Shown here: positions 30,849-38,951 of the stretch, piece by piece | Numbering within the stretch: the stretch's first letter is position 1 | Layout of the letters: every line of letters starts with the position of its first letter | Origin: TMP-24 sp041397305 | GTDB lineage: Bacteria > Pseudomonadota > Alphaproteobacteria > Rhodobacterales > Rhodobacteraceae | Assembly (NCBI GenBank): GCA_041397305.1 | Contig: JAWKWX010000010.1 | Coordinates: forward strand, 1 to 64,000 | DNA length: 64,000 nt | Direction: 5' to 3' | Notes under the pieces: generated by a model | The model's input: the letters and a program-made list of their open reading frames with translations, nothing else | Database searches by the model: none | What the model was told of the DNA's origin: nothing | Program-made: the position numbers and the translations under genes

Positions 30849-31844
30849 TCAGGTGCGGACGTCGACCACCACCCTGCCCTGCACCTGGCCCTTCAGTATC
30901 GCCTCGCCGAGCGCGGGCAGATCGCCAAGTCCCGCCGGGCGGATCATCGCCTCCAGCTTCGCCATCGGCAGGTCGCTGGCGATCCGCTTCCAGGCCGCGA
31001 CGCGGCGCGCATAGGGCTGCATCACCGAATCGATCCCCAGAAGATTGACCCCGCGCAGGATGAAGGGGATGACCGTCGCGGGCAGCCCGGCGCCGCCCGC
31101 CAGCCCGACCGCTGCGACCGAGGCGCCGTATTTCATCTGGCCGAGAAGCCGCGCCAGCATCGCCCCTCCGACCGAATCCACCGCGCCCGCCCAGATCTCG
31201 CTTTCGAGCGGGCGTTTCACCGTCTCGGCCAGATCCGCCCTTGGCACGATCCGGGCGGCGCCAAGCGCACGCAGATAGGCCTCGGTCTCTGGCCTTCCGG
31301 TCACCGCTGCGACCTCATGGCCAAGATGGGCGAGGATCGCGGTCGCGACCGACCCCACCCCCCCGGCCGCACCGGTGACCAGAACCGGCCCCTGGCCGGG
31401 CTTCAGCCCATGCGCCTCGAGGGCCACCACCGCAAGCATCGCCGTCAGCCCGGCCGTGCCGACCGCCATCGCCTGGCGCGTCGTCAGCCCCGCGGGCAAG
31501 GGGACCAGCCAGTCGGCCTTCACGCGCGCCTTCTCGGCATAACCGCCCCAGTGCACCTCGCCCACGCGCCACCCGGTCAGCACGACCCGGTCGCCCGGAC
31601 GATAGCGGGGATCGGCGCTTTCCTCGACCACACCGGCAAAATCGATGCCCGGCACATGCGGCCAGGCGCGGACAAGCCCGCCGCCTGACCCCAGGCACAG
31701 CCCGTCCTTGTAATTCACGGTCGAATGGTCGACCCGGACGGTCACATCGCCCTCCGGCAGATCGGCCTCCGATAACTCGCGCACCGCCGCGCGTGTCTCG
31801 CCGCTGTCGAGCTTCTCGACCACCAATGCCCTGAACATCGCCAT
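30849..31844 (-). CDS. MDR-superfamily NADPH-dependent reductase (AcuI/YhdH-like)
   Basis: 331 residues. The medium-chain dehydrogenase layout has a catalytic domain at the start (STVNYKDGLCLGSGGGLVRAWPHVPGIDFAGVV; no catalytic zinc ligands) and a nucleotide-binding loop VTGAAGGVGSVATAIL at about 154-169. The pattern DSTVNYKDGL and PGIDFAGVV is that of YhdH and AcuI, which reduce acrylyl-CoA to propionyl-CoA. AcuI is linked with DMSP use in Rhodobacter, but no DMSP gene is adjacent. It is the last gene of a unit with the HpaI-type aldolase and an aldo/keto reductase, so the natural substrate may differ. Confidence 0.85.
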   Translation of the reverse strand: MAMFRALVVEKLDSGETRAAVRELSEADLPEGDVTVRVDHSTVNYKDGLCLGSGGGLVRAWPHVPGIDFAGVVEESADPRYRPGDRVVLTGWRVGEVHWGGYAEKARVKADWLVPLPAGLTTRQAMAVGTAGLTAMLAVVALEAHGLKPGQGPVLVTGAAGGVGSVATAILAHLGHEVAAVTGRPETEAYLRALGAARIVPRADLAETVKRPLESEIWAGAVDSVGGAMLARLLGQMKYGASVAAVGLAGGAGLPATVIPFILRGVNLLGIDSVMQPYARRVAAWKRIASDLPMAKLEAMIRPAGLGDLPALGEAILKGQVQGRVVVDVRT

Positions 31845-31891
31845 CCTCCCTGATCGGGACGACTGTCCGAAACCCGGGCGCCGAGGTCAAG

Positions 31892-32653
31892 TCACGGACG
31901 GACGCTTCCGCGCAGGGCGGCAAGTCCGCCGACCAGCGTGCCGACATCGGTGCCGACCGCGACGAAGGTCGCCCCGAGCGCGAGGTAGCGCGCGGCGAGT
32001 GCCCGGTCGAAGGTCAGGATACCGGCGGCCTTGCCGGAAGAAACGATGCGGGTGATGGCCGCCTCGATCGCCGACAGGACCTCGGGCTGTCCGGATTGGC
32101 CGGGATAGCCCATGTCGGCGGCCAGATCGGCCGGGCCGATGAAGACGCCGTCCACGCCATCAAGCTCCAGAATTCCCGGCAGCGCCGCAAGTCCTGCCCG
32201 GCTCTCGACCTGCAGAAGAAGGCAGATTTCCGCGTCCGCCGTCGTGACATAATCCCTGACCCGCCCGAAATCGGCCGCGCGGCCAAATGCCCCCACGCCA
32301 CGCCGCCCCTTCGGCGGGTAGCGGACGGCGGCGACCATGCGCCGTGCTTCCTCCACGCTTTCGATCATCGGGATCAGCAGCGACTGCGCGCCGATGTCGA
32401 GAAGCTGCTTGATCAGCCAGATCTCGCCAATCGGCGGCCGCACAACCGCCTGCGACCGGTCCCCGATTGCCGTCAGCGCGGCGAGCGTCGAACGAAGATC
32501 GTTCGGCCCATGTTCGCCGTCGACCACCAGCCAGTCGAAGCCCGCCCCCGCGCAAAGCCCCGCCACATAGGGATCGGCTAGTCCGAGCCAGAGGCCGATC
32601 TGCGGCTTTCCCGCCGCGAGCGCTTCCTTGAAATGATTCTTCGGGGCGGGCAT
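31892..32653 (-). CDS. HpcH/HpaI-family aldolase
   Basis: 253 residues. This class II metal-dependent aldolase has the family motifs GLWLGLADPYVAGLCAGAGFDWLVVDGEHGP (about 19-49), IPMIESVEEARRMVAAVRYPPKGRRGVG (about 93-120) and GPADLAADMG (near 180). Metal-binding Glu and Asp are in LLQVESRAG and GVFIGPADL. It cleaves 2-oxo acids such as 2-keto-3-deoxy sugar acids or 4-hydroxy-2-oxo-heptanedioate. The start at ATG 32653 has AGGAG seven bases upstream. An alternative ATG at 32686, overlapping the upstream stop (ATGA), would add 11 residues. It follows an aldo/keto reductase. Confidence 0.88.
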   Translation of the reverse strand: MPAPKNHFKEALAAGKPQIGLWLGLADPYVAGLCAGAGFDWLVVDGEHGPNDLRSTLAALTAIGDRSQAVVRPPIGEIWLIKQLLDIGAQSLLIPMIESVEEARRMVAAVRYPPKGRRGVGAFGRAADFGRVRDYVTTADAEICLLLQVESRAGLAALPGILELDGVDGVFIGPADLAADMGYPGQSGQPEVLSAIEAAITRIVSSGKAAGILTFDRALAARYLALGATFVAVGTDVGTLVGGLAALRGSVRP

Positions 32654-32682
32654 TGCTTTCTCCTGCCAGGGCTGTCGCAGGA

Positions 32683-33651
32683 TCACCAGTCCTCGGCGAG
32701 AAAGGCAAGACGGTCGATGGCTTTCAGTTCACCCACCTCGAAGTCGAGCTTGGCGAGCGCACCGACCGAAAGGTCGATCTGTTCGGGGCGCGAGGCACCG
32801 ACCAGGGCCGAGGTCACCTCCGCGCGCCGCAAGACCCAGGCGAGCGCCATCTGCGCAAGCGTCTGGCCGCGCGCCTCGGCGATCCCGGCAAGCGCCCGCA
32901 AGCGCTCGACCGCCGCCTCATTGTCCAGATCGGCCGCCAGACGTCCGGCAGCCGACGCCCGGCTTCCACCAAGATCGCCGGACAGGTAGCGATCGCTCAA
33001 AAGCCCCTGAGAGAGGGGGGAATAACAGATCGTGCCGATTCCGTCTTGGGCGGCGGCGGCAAAAAGCCCCTCCCTCTCCGCCTGCTGATCGAGGATCGAA
33101 TAGCGGGGTTGAAGGATGAGGCAGGGCGTTCCCAGAGCAAGGAGCAGTTCCGCCGCGCGCACCGCCGCAGCGACCGGATAGTTCGACAGGCCGACATAGA
33201 GCGCCTTGCCAGACCGTACCAGATGGGCGAGCGCACCCATGGTTTCCTCTAGCGGCGTGTCGGGATCGAACCGGTGGGAATAGAAGATATCGACATAGTC
33301 GAGGCCGAGACGCCGAAGGCTCTGATCGCAGCTCGCGATCAGGTGCTTGCGGCTGCCGAAGGAACCATAGGGGCCGTCCCACATGTGATAGCCCGCCTTG
33401 GACGAAATCACGATCTCGTCGCGATGCGACCGGAAATCGCGGCGCATCAGTTCGCCGAACCTCTCTTCGGCTGCCCCGGGGGGCGGGCCGTAATTATTGG
33501 CCAGATCGAAATGCGTTACACCCAGATCGAAGGCGCGGCGGCATCTTACGCTCACGCTTTCATGTGTCGCGGAACTGCCGAAACCCTGCCAGAGACCGAG
33601 CGATATCGCGGGAAGCTGAAGACCGGACCTTCCGCATCGCCTGTAGATCAT
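32683..33651 (-). CDS. Aldo/keto reductase (YghZ/MgrA, Kv-beta-like)
   Basis: 322 residues. The catalytic tetrad is visible: Asp in THFDLANNYGPPPG with Tyr, Lys in ISSKAGYHMW, and His in FYSHRFDPDTPLEE. The C-terminal NADPH-binding region is SALVGASRPEQI (about 285-296). The MWDGPYGSFGSRKHLIASCDQSL stretch is typical of L-glyceraldehyde-3-phosphate reductase YghZ and related Kv-beta-type reductases. It is the first gene of the reductase–aldolase–AcuI unit. The substrate is not certain; a sugar-derived aldehyde is likely given the aldolase. Confidence 0.88.
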   Translation of the reverse strand: MIYRRCGRSGLQLPAISLGLWQGFGSSATHESVSVRCRRAFDLGVTHFDLANNYGPPPGAAEERFGELMRRDFRSHRDEIVISSKAGYHMWDGPYGSFGSRKHLIASCDQSLRRLGLDYVDIFYSHRFDPDTPLEETMGALAHLVRSGKALYVGLSNYPVAAAVRAAELLLALGTPCLILQPRYSILDQQAEREGLFAAAAQDGIGTICYSPLSQGLLSDRYLSGDLGGSRASAAGRLAADLDNEAAVERLRALAGIAEARGQTLAQMALAWVLRRAEVTSALVGASRPEQIDLSVGALAKLDFEVGELKAIDRLAFLAEDW

Positions 33652-33700
33652 TCTCTCACCTCGCGGTTCGCTCAGGCTGTTAATCGTTTACATGGCTTCG

Positions 33701-33728
33701 CAAAGAAAACCCGCGCCGAAGCGCGGGT
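33701..33728 (-). terminator. Intrinsic terminator of ilvD
   Basis: On the minus strand ACCCGCGC-TTCG-GCGCGGGT (33728-33709) is followed by TTTTCTTTG. The perfect eight-base stem with a UUCG tetraloop and a U-run lies six bases after the ilvD stop. Confidence 0.88.
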
Positions 33729-33734
33729 CCGGGT

Positions 33735-35573
33735 TCACTCTTCCGGCAGGCGCCGCACGGCACCTGTCGCGGCCGAGGTCGCGAAAAGCGCATAGGCCTT
33801 CAGTGCCTGGCTGACCTTGCGGGAGCGCGGCTTTTCCGGCTTCCAGCCCCTGGCATCCCGGTCGGCCCGGCGGCGCGCAAGTTCACCATCCGAAACCGCC
33901 AGCGCGATCGTCCGCGCCGGGATGTCGATCTCGATCCGGTCGCCCTCCTCGACCAGGCCGATCATGCCGCCCGCGGCCGCCTCGGGGCTGACATGGCCGA
34001 TGGAGAGGCCCGAGGTCCCGCCCGAGAAACGCCCGTCGGTGATCAGCGCGCAGGCTTTGCCGAGGCCTTTCGACTTCAGGTAGGAGGTCGGATAAAGCAT
34101 CTCCTGCATGCCCGGCCCGCCCTTCGGCCCCTCGTAGCGGATCACCACCACGTCGCCCGCCTTGATCCGGTTCGACAGGATCGCCTCGACCGCCGCATTC
34201 TGGCTTTCGAAGACCCGCGCCGGGCCCGAGAAGATGAGGATGGAATCGTCCACCCCCGCCGTCTTCACGATGCAACCTTCCGGCGCAAGATTGCCCGACA
34301 GGACGGCAAGCCCGCCGTCCTTGGAAAACGGTGTCTTGGCCGAGCGGATCACACCCTTCTCGCGATCGAGGTCCAGCGCATCCCAGCGGCGCGACTGGCT
34401 GAAGGCGGTCTGGGTCGGCACGCCGCCCGGCGCGGCCATGAAGAAGTGCCGGACGGAATCCTGATTGGTGCGGCTGATGTCCCACTGGTCGATGGCCGCA
34501 CCGATGGACCGCGCATGCACCGTCGGCACTTCGCGGTTCAAAAGCCCCGCCGCATCGAGCTGGCCGAGGATCGCCATGATGCCGCCGGCACGGTGCACAT
34601 CCTCCATATGCACGTCCTGCTTGGCGGGCGCGACCTTGCACAGGACCGGCACCCTGCGGGACAGCCGGTCGATGTCCTCCATGGTGAAATCGACACCGCC
34701 TTCCTGCGCGGCGGCCAGGATATGCAGGACGGTGTTCGTCGATCCGCCCATCGCGATATCCAGCGCCATCGCATTCTCGAACGCCTGTTTCGAGGCGACA
34801 TTGCGCGGCAGGACCGACGCGTCCTCCTGCTCGTAATAGCGCTTGCAGACATCGACGATCAGGTGGCCAGCTTCCACGAACAGCCGCTTGCGGTCGGCAT
34901 GTGTGGCAAGCGTCGATCCGTTGCCGGGCAGCGACAGGCCCAGGGCTTCGGTCAGGCAGTTCATCGAATTGGCGGTGAACATGCCCGAACAGGAACCGCA
35001 GGTCGGGCAGGCGTTCTGCTCGATCTTCGCCACATCCTCGTCGCTGATCGAATCGTCGGCGGCCGCGACCATCGCATCGACCAGATCGAGCGCGACTTCC
35101 TTGCCCTTCAGAACGACCTTGCCCGCCTCCATCGGCCCGCCCGAGACGAAGACGGCAGGAATGTTCAGCCGCATCGCCGCCATCAGCATGCCGGGGGTGA
35201 TCTTGTCGCAGTTGGAAATGCAGACCATCGCGTCGGCGCAATGGGCATTGACCATATATTCCACGCTGTCGGCGATCAGTTCGCGCGAAGGGAGCGAATA
35301 GAGCATTCCGTCATGGCCCATCGCGATCCCGTCATCGACGGCAATCGTGTTGAACTCCTTCGCCACGCCACCCGCCGCCTCGACCTCGCGCGCGACCAAT
35401 TGGCCAAGGTCCTTCAGATGCACATGGCCGGGCACGAACTGGGTAAAGGAATTGACGATGGCGATGATCGGCTTGCCGAAATCGCCGTCCTTCATGCCCG
35501 TGGCGCGCCAGAGACCGCGCGCGCCCGCCATGTTGCGGCCGTGGGTGGATGTACGGGAACGATAGGCGGGCAT
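33735..35573 (-). CDS. ilvD: Dihydroxy-acid dehydratase
   Basis: 612 residues. It dehydrates 2,3-dihydroxy-isovalerate and its isoleucine-pathway analogue, using a [4Fe-4S] cluster. Cluster cysteines fit Cys122 (CISNCDKITPG) and the CPTCGSC loop at 189-195. VTDGRFSGG-type motif is present as LITDGRFSGGTSGLSIGHVSPEA. The start at ATG 35573 gives MPAYRSRTSTHGRNMAGARG, the usual N-terminus, with GAGG eight bases upstream; an upstream extension is not used. A UUCG terminator follows. Edd at 11.5 kb is a paralogue. Confidence 0.96.
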   Translation of the reverse strand: MPAYRSRTSTHGRNMAGARGLWRATGMKDGDFGKPIIAIVNSFTQFVPGHVHLKDLGQLVAREVEAAGGVAKEFNTIAVDDGIAMGHDGMLYSLPSRELIADSVEYMVNAHCADAMVCISNCDKITPGMLMAAMRLNIPAVFVSGGPMEAGKVVLKGKEVALDLVDAMVAAADDSISDEDVAKIEQNACPTCGSCSGMFTANSMNCLTEALGLSLPGNGSTLATHADRKRLFVEAGHLIVDVCKRYYEQEDASVLPRNVASKQAFENAMALDIAMGGSTNTVLHILAAAQEGGVDFTMEDIDRLSRRVPVLCKVAPAKQDVHMEDVHRAGGIMAILGQLDAAGLLNREVPTVHARSIGAAIDQWDISRTNQDSVRHFFMAAPGGVPTQTAFSQSRRWDALDLDREKGVIRSAKTPFSKDGGLAVLSGNLAPEGCIVKTAGVDDSILIFSGPARVFESQNAAVEAILSNRIKAGDVVVIRYEGPKGGPGMQEMLYPTSYLKSKGLGKACALITDGRFSGGTSGLSIGHVSPEAAAGGMIGLVEEGDRIEIDIPARTIALAVSDGELARRRADRDARGWKPEKPRSRKVSQALKAYALFATSAATGAVRRLPEE

Positions 35574-35660
35574 GGCATGACCTCGGGAATGCTTACCGTC
35601 CCGAAATGGCACTCCGGCGGCAGAAGGTCAAACCCCGCGATGCAGATTCCCACCTTGGCG

Positions 35661-35716
35661 GGGATATTTGGACCACAATGAAAGTCCACGCTCTTTCATC
35701 TTGGCGCAAATACCTC
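35661..35716. repeat. Inverted pair of Rhodobacteraceae-type intergenic elements
   Basis: Arm 1 (35661-35684, GGGATATTTGG...AATGAAAG) and arm 2 (35693-35716, CTTTCATCTTGGCGCAAATACC...) are inverted, imperfect copies with an 8-base loop. Sequences like arm 2 (CTTTCATCTTGGCGCAAATA) recur between genes in Rhodobacteraceae genomes, in my recollection. Together they could form one long stem. It lies between the ABC-permease end and ilvD. Confidence 0.6.
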
Positions 35717-35722
35717 GGGAGC

Positions 35723-35741
35723 GCGAGGGCAGAGCCCTCGC
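35723..35741 (-). terminator. Hairpin after the ABC-transporter operon
   Basis: GCGAGGGC-AGA-GCCCTCGC is a perfect eight-base stem with a 3-base loop, three bases beyond the permease stop. No U-run follows directly; the adjoining inverted repeat may help, so termination or 3'-end protection is likely. Confidence 0.55.
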
Positions 35742-35744
35742 ACC

Positions 35745-36524
35745 TCAGGCCACGCGACTCGGGAACCGGCTTTCGAACCAGCGGAAGAGAAGCACGATCA
35801 GCCCGGTGATCGCCATATAGACGAGGGCCAGAAGCAGGAGCGGTTCGTAGACGATGAACGTGTCCTGCCGGACCCGGCCGGCGACGGCATAGATGTCGAT
35901 CACGGTGATCGTGGCGACCAGTGGCGTGGCCTTCAGCTGCAGCACCGTCTCGCCGCCGAGCGTCGGCAAGACCCGGTGCAGGGCTTGCGGCAGCCAGATG
36001 CGGCGGAACAGGGTGAAGCGCGGCATGCCCATGGCCTTTGCCGCCTCCAGCTGGCCGTGCGGGACGCCCTTGAACGCGCCGCGCATCACTTCGCCCTCGT
36101 AGCCCGCGACCGACAGGGACAGCGCCACAACCGCATAGGGCCAGGCCTGCCTCAGGATCGGCCAGAGGCTCGAGTCCCTGATCCAGGGGATCGAGGGAAA
36201 GAAGGTGCCGACACCGTAGTAAAGAAGCCAGAGCTGCAGGAGGAGCGGCGTCCCGCGGATGATGCTGCAGAAGATGCGGGCCGGGGCGGCGAGATACCAG
36301 GGGCCGACCGCCTGCGCGAGCCCCAGGGGAATGGCGAGCGTCATCCCGATCACCATGGTGACGATGAGGATCCAGAAGGTATTCCGGACACCGGTCCAGA
36401 TCAGCGCCTGGTATTTGGGGTTGGCAAGCCAGTCCCAGCGCAGCGCATAGGCCGACCAGATCGCCAGCGCCAGGACGATGGCGATCAGCGCGAGGCGCCG
36501 GGGGATCATCAGTTCTTTCAGCAT
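35745..36524 (-). CDS. Polar amino-acid ABC transporter permease (HisM-type)
   Basis: 259 residues with about five to six hydrophobic segments. The permease EAA loop is GQLEAAKAMGMPRFTLFRRIWLPQAL (about 157-182), giving the ATPase contact. The family motif ending LLQLWLLYYG is near residue 95. It forms the transmembrane pore with the next-upstream permease for the binding protein and ATPase. It is the last gene of the arginine/LAO-like transporter operon. A hairpin follows its stop. Confidence 0.9.
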   Translation of the reverse strand: MLKELMIPRRLALIAIVLALAIWSAYALRWDWLANPKYQALIWTGVRNTFWILIVTMVIGMTLAIPLGLAQAVGPWYLAAPARIFCSIIRGTPLLLQLWLLYYGVGTFFPSIPWIRDSSLWPILRQAWPYAVVALSLSVAGYEGEVMRGAFKGVPHGQLEAAKAMGMPRFTLFRRIWLPQALHRVLPTLGGETVLQLKATPLVATITVIDIYAVAGRVRQDTFIVYEPLLLLALVYMAITGLIVLLFRWFESRFPSRVA

Positions 36525-36527
36525 CCC

Positions 36528-37265
36528 CTACCTCCCCATTGTCCGCTGGCCGCGCCGCGCCCAGCGCTCGATCCTTGCAAAGATCAGCGTCGAGACGAGC
36601 GAGAGCATGAGATAAAGCACGCCCGCCGCCATGAAGAAGGTGAAGAAGGCCTTGGTCGTGCCCGCGGCCTGTCGTGTGGCCTGCGTCAGCTCGGCAAAGC
36701 CCACCACGGCAAGAAGGGCCGTGTCCTTGGTGGCGACAAGCCAGAGGTTCGCAAGCCCCGGAACGGCGGCGGCCATCATCAGGGGCAGCGTGATCCGGCG
36801 GGCGAGGAGAAGGGGTGGCATGCCCATCGAGCGTGCCGCCTCGATCTGGCCCGCGGGCACCGACAGGATCGCGCCGCGCAAGACTTCGGTCGCATAGGCG
36901 CCCTGCACCACGCCCAGAACCGCGATCCCGGCGGCGACGCCGGAAATCTGGATGCGGGCATAGCCGAAGCTGAGCAGAAGCTGGTTCACCGCATCGGTCA
37001 CGGCGAAATAGAGGATGAGGATGAGGACAAGCTCGGGCACCGCCCGGACCACGGTTGTGTAGATGGCCAAAAGGTCCTTCAGCACCGGCCCGCCGTAGAG
37101 CTTGCCGAAAGCGCCGCCCATCCCGATCAGGCAGCCAAGCCCGAAGGCCCCGACCGCGATCTGGACGGAATTCCACAAGCCGGCCAGCAAGGTCGCCCCC
37201 CAACCGGGGGGCGAATAGGCCAGGAGTGGCAGGGTGGAGGCGCCGAACGCCTCGAGATCAAGCAT
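36528..37265 (-). CDS. Polar amino-acid ABC transporter permease (HisQ-type)
   Basis: 245 residues with about five hydrophobic segments. The EAA loop is GQIEAARSMGMPPLLLARRITLPLMM (about 143-168), and the N-terminal GLWNSVQIAVGAFGLGCLIGMGGAF is a typical permease beginning. It pairs with the HisM-type permease three bases downstream. Its ATG shares one base with the binding-protein stop (TGATG), so the two are translated together. Confidence 0.9.
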   Translation of the reverse strand: MLDLEAFGASTLPLLAYSPPGWGATLLAGLWNSVQIAVGAFGLGCLIGMGGAFGKLYGGPVLKDLLAIYTTVVRAVPELVLILILYFAVTDAVNQLLLSFGYARIQISGVAAGIAVLGVVQGAYATEVLRGAILSVPAGQIEAARSMGMPPLLLARRITLPLMMAAAVPGLANLWLVATKDTALLAVVGFAELTQATRQAAGTTKAFFTFFMAAGVLYLMLSLVSTLIFARIERWARRGQRTMGR

Positions 37266-38035
37266 CAGTCGCCGTAGATCGAAGAGGCGAAGTAATTCTT
37301 GGTGATCGCGTCATACGTGCCGTCGGCAATGATCGCGGCGATCCCGGCGTTGATCTTGCCCTTCAGCTCATCGTCGCCCTTGCGGATGCCAGCGCCGACG
37401 CCGAGGCCGAGGATTTCCGGGTCATCGGCGACAGCCCCCTTGGATTCGCAGCAGGCAGCACCGGCTTCGGTCGCGAGGAACGCATCCATCGCGATCGAAT
37501 CGGCCTGGATCGCGTCGATCCGGCCGGCGGCGAGGTCCTGGTTGGCCTCGTCCTGGGTCTGGTAGACCTTCACCTCGGCCGCCGTCGGGGCGAAGTACTT
37601 GTTCACATAGGCTTCGTGTACGGTCGAACCCTGGACGCCGATGATCTTGCCGGCAAGGCCTTCGGCCGTGGGCGTGATGTCGGAGTCTTTCGAGGCGATC
37701 ACGACGGTCGGGGTATTATAATACTTGTCCGAGAAATCGATGGTTTTCATCCGCTCCTCGGTGATCGACATCGAGGCCATGATCGCGTCGATCTGACCGG
37801 AGGTCAGCGAAGGGATGATGCCGTCCCAGGCCACCGGCGTGATCGCGCAGTCCATCTCGGCCGCCTTGCAGACGGCGTTGATGATGTCGATCTCCCAGCC
37901 GACCCAGTTGCCGGAGGCGTCGGGCGAGGCGAAGGGCGGATAGGGTTCGGCAGCGACGCCGATCTTGACCGGATCGGCGAAGACGGCAGTTCCGAACAGA
38001 AGCGACGCGGCCAGAGCTGCAAGTTTGATCTTCAT
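37265..38035 (-). CDS. Periplasmic amino-acid-binding protein (lysine/arginine/ornithine-like)
   Basis: 256 residues. A signal peptide occupies residues 1-20 (LAALAASLLFGTAVFA). The SBP_bac_3 fold has VKIGVAAEPYPPFASPD at the start of the mature chain, GWEIDIINAVCKAAEMDCAITPVAWDGIIPSLTSGQIDAIMASMSITEER (broken at about 46-95) and the ligand-site Arg/Asp patterns of HisJ/ArgT-type proteins. The aromatic-Asp-Gly-IPSL motif is that of lysine-arginine-ornithine binding proteins. It captures a basic amino acid in the periplasm. Context with aruH/aruI suggests L-arginine. Confidence 0.9.
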   Translation of the reverse strand: MKIKLAALAASLLFGTAVFADPVKIGVAAEPYPPFASPDASGNWVGWEIDIINAVCKAAEMDCAITPVAWDGIIPSLTSGQIDAIMASMSITEERMKTIDFSDKYYNTPTVVIASKDSDITPTAEGLAGKIIGVQGSTVHEAYVNKYFAPTAAEVKVYQTQDEANQDLAAGRIDAIQADSIAMDAFLATEAGAACCESKGAVADDPEILGLGVGAGIRKGDDELKGKINAGIAAIIADGTYDAITKNYFASSIYGD

Positions 38036-38069
38036 TTTCTTCCTCTCAGTTGGATGTGTATGTGCCGGG

Positions 38070-38870
38070 TTAACCCACGGACTTCAGAAATTGCTTGAGA
38101 CGATCTGATTTCGGCGACCCGAAGAGCTGTTCAGGCGGACCCTCCTCCTCAATCAGGCCGTTGTAAAGATAGACGACATGGCTCGCGACCTCGCGGGCGA
38201 ACTTCATCTCATGGGTGACAAGGACCATGGTGCGCCCTTCCTCGGCCAGGCCCCGGATCACGCTCAGCACCTCGCCCACCAGTTCGGGGTCGAGCGCCGA
38301 GGTCGGCTCGTCGAACAGCATCGCCTGCGGCTCCATGCAAAGCGCGCGCGCGATGGCGGCGCGCTGTTGCTGGCCACCCGACATGTAGGCCGGATAGACA
38401 TCGGACTTGTCGGAAAGCCCGACCCGCGCCAGCAGAACCCTTGCCCGCTCCACCGCCTCGGCCTTCGGCACCCCAAGAACATGGACCGGCACTTCGATCA
38501 GGTTTTCCATGACCGTCTTGTGGGTCCAGAGGTTGAAGCTCTGGAATACCATCCCGAGGCTCTGGCGCAGCCGCTCGATCTGTCGCCGGTCGGCGGGGCT
38601 GCCGTCGGGGCGCATCACGACCTTCTCGCCGCCGATATGGATCTCGCCCGAGGTCGGCGTTTCCAGAAAGTTCACGCAGCGCAGCATGGTGGACTTGCCC
38701 GAGCCCGAACCGCCGATCACCGCCACCACATCGCCCTTGTGCGCGGTCAGGGAAACGCCCTTCAGCACTTCAAGGTTGCCAAACCTCTTGTGAAGATCGA
38801 CGATACGTATCGTGTCTGTCGGGTCGGGCCTTGCGGCGCTTCCTGTCGTCGGTACGGCGTGAACGGTCAA
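38070..38870 (-). CDS. Polar amino-acid ABC transporter ATPase (HisP/AotP-like)
   Basis: 266 residues. Walker A is GGSGSGKST, the Q-loop is MVFQSFNLWTHKTV, the signature is MSGGQQQRAAIARAL, and Walker B is AMLFDEPTSALDPE. The H-loop is in LVTHEMKFA. It drives import through the two permeases. The start is taken as TTG at 38870 because GGGGGAGGG lies just before it and no ATG occurs until past the Walker A region. The extended frame upstream is not homologous. It is the first gene of the operon and is divergent from the TetR/BetI-like regulator. Confidence 0.88.
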   Translation of the reverse strand: MTVHAVPTTGSAARPDPTDTIRIVDLHKRFGNLEVLKGVSLTAHKGDVVAVIGGSGSGKSTMLRCVNFLETPTSGEIHIGGEKVVMRPDGSPADRRQIERLRQSLGMVFQSFNLWTHKTVMENLIEVPVHVLGVPKAEAVERARVLLARVGLSDKSDVYPAYMSGGQQQRAAIARALCMEPQAMLFDEPTSALDPELVGEVLSVIRGLAEEGRTMVLVTHEMKFAREVASHVVYLYNGLIEEEGPPEQLFGSPKSDRLKQFLKSVG

Positions 38871-38893
38871 ACCACCCTCCCCCAAAGCGGCAA

Positions 38894-38908
38894 TCTCTTG
38901 CAAAGAGA
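38894..38908. promoter_or_regulatory. Palindrome 1 in the transporter/regulator interval
   Basis: TCTCTT-GCA-AAGAGA is a perfect 15-base palindrome, 24 bases upstream of the transporter ATPase start. It could be an operator for the TetR/BetI-like regulator or a second protein. Confidence 0.5.
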
Positions 38909-38921
38909 ACCACACTTCAGC

Positions 38922-38941
38922 AATTATGCAAGTGTATAATT
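38922..38941. promoter_or_regulatory. Palindrome 2 overlapping the regulator's -10
   Basis: AATTAT and ATAATT flank an 8-base spacer (38922-38941). TATAAT (38935-38940), a perfect -10 hexamer in the regulator's direction, overlaps the right arm. Position fits autoregulation of the TetR gene that starts at 38952, with a very short leader. Confidence 0.5.
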
Positions 38942-38951
38942 TGGCGAATCG

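Noticed and set aside
11526..35573. edd and ilvD as a recent duplication
   Set aside because: They are ancient paralogues of one superfamily with distinct cysteine-loop and C-terminal motifs; each sits in the context expected for its own pathway.
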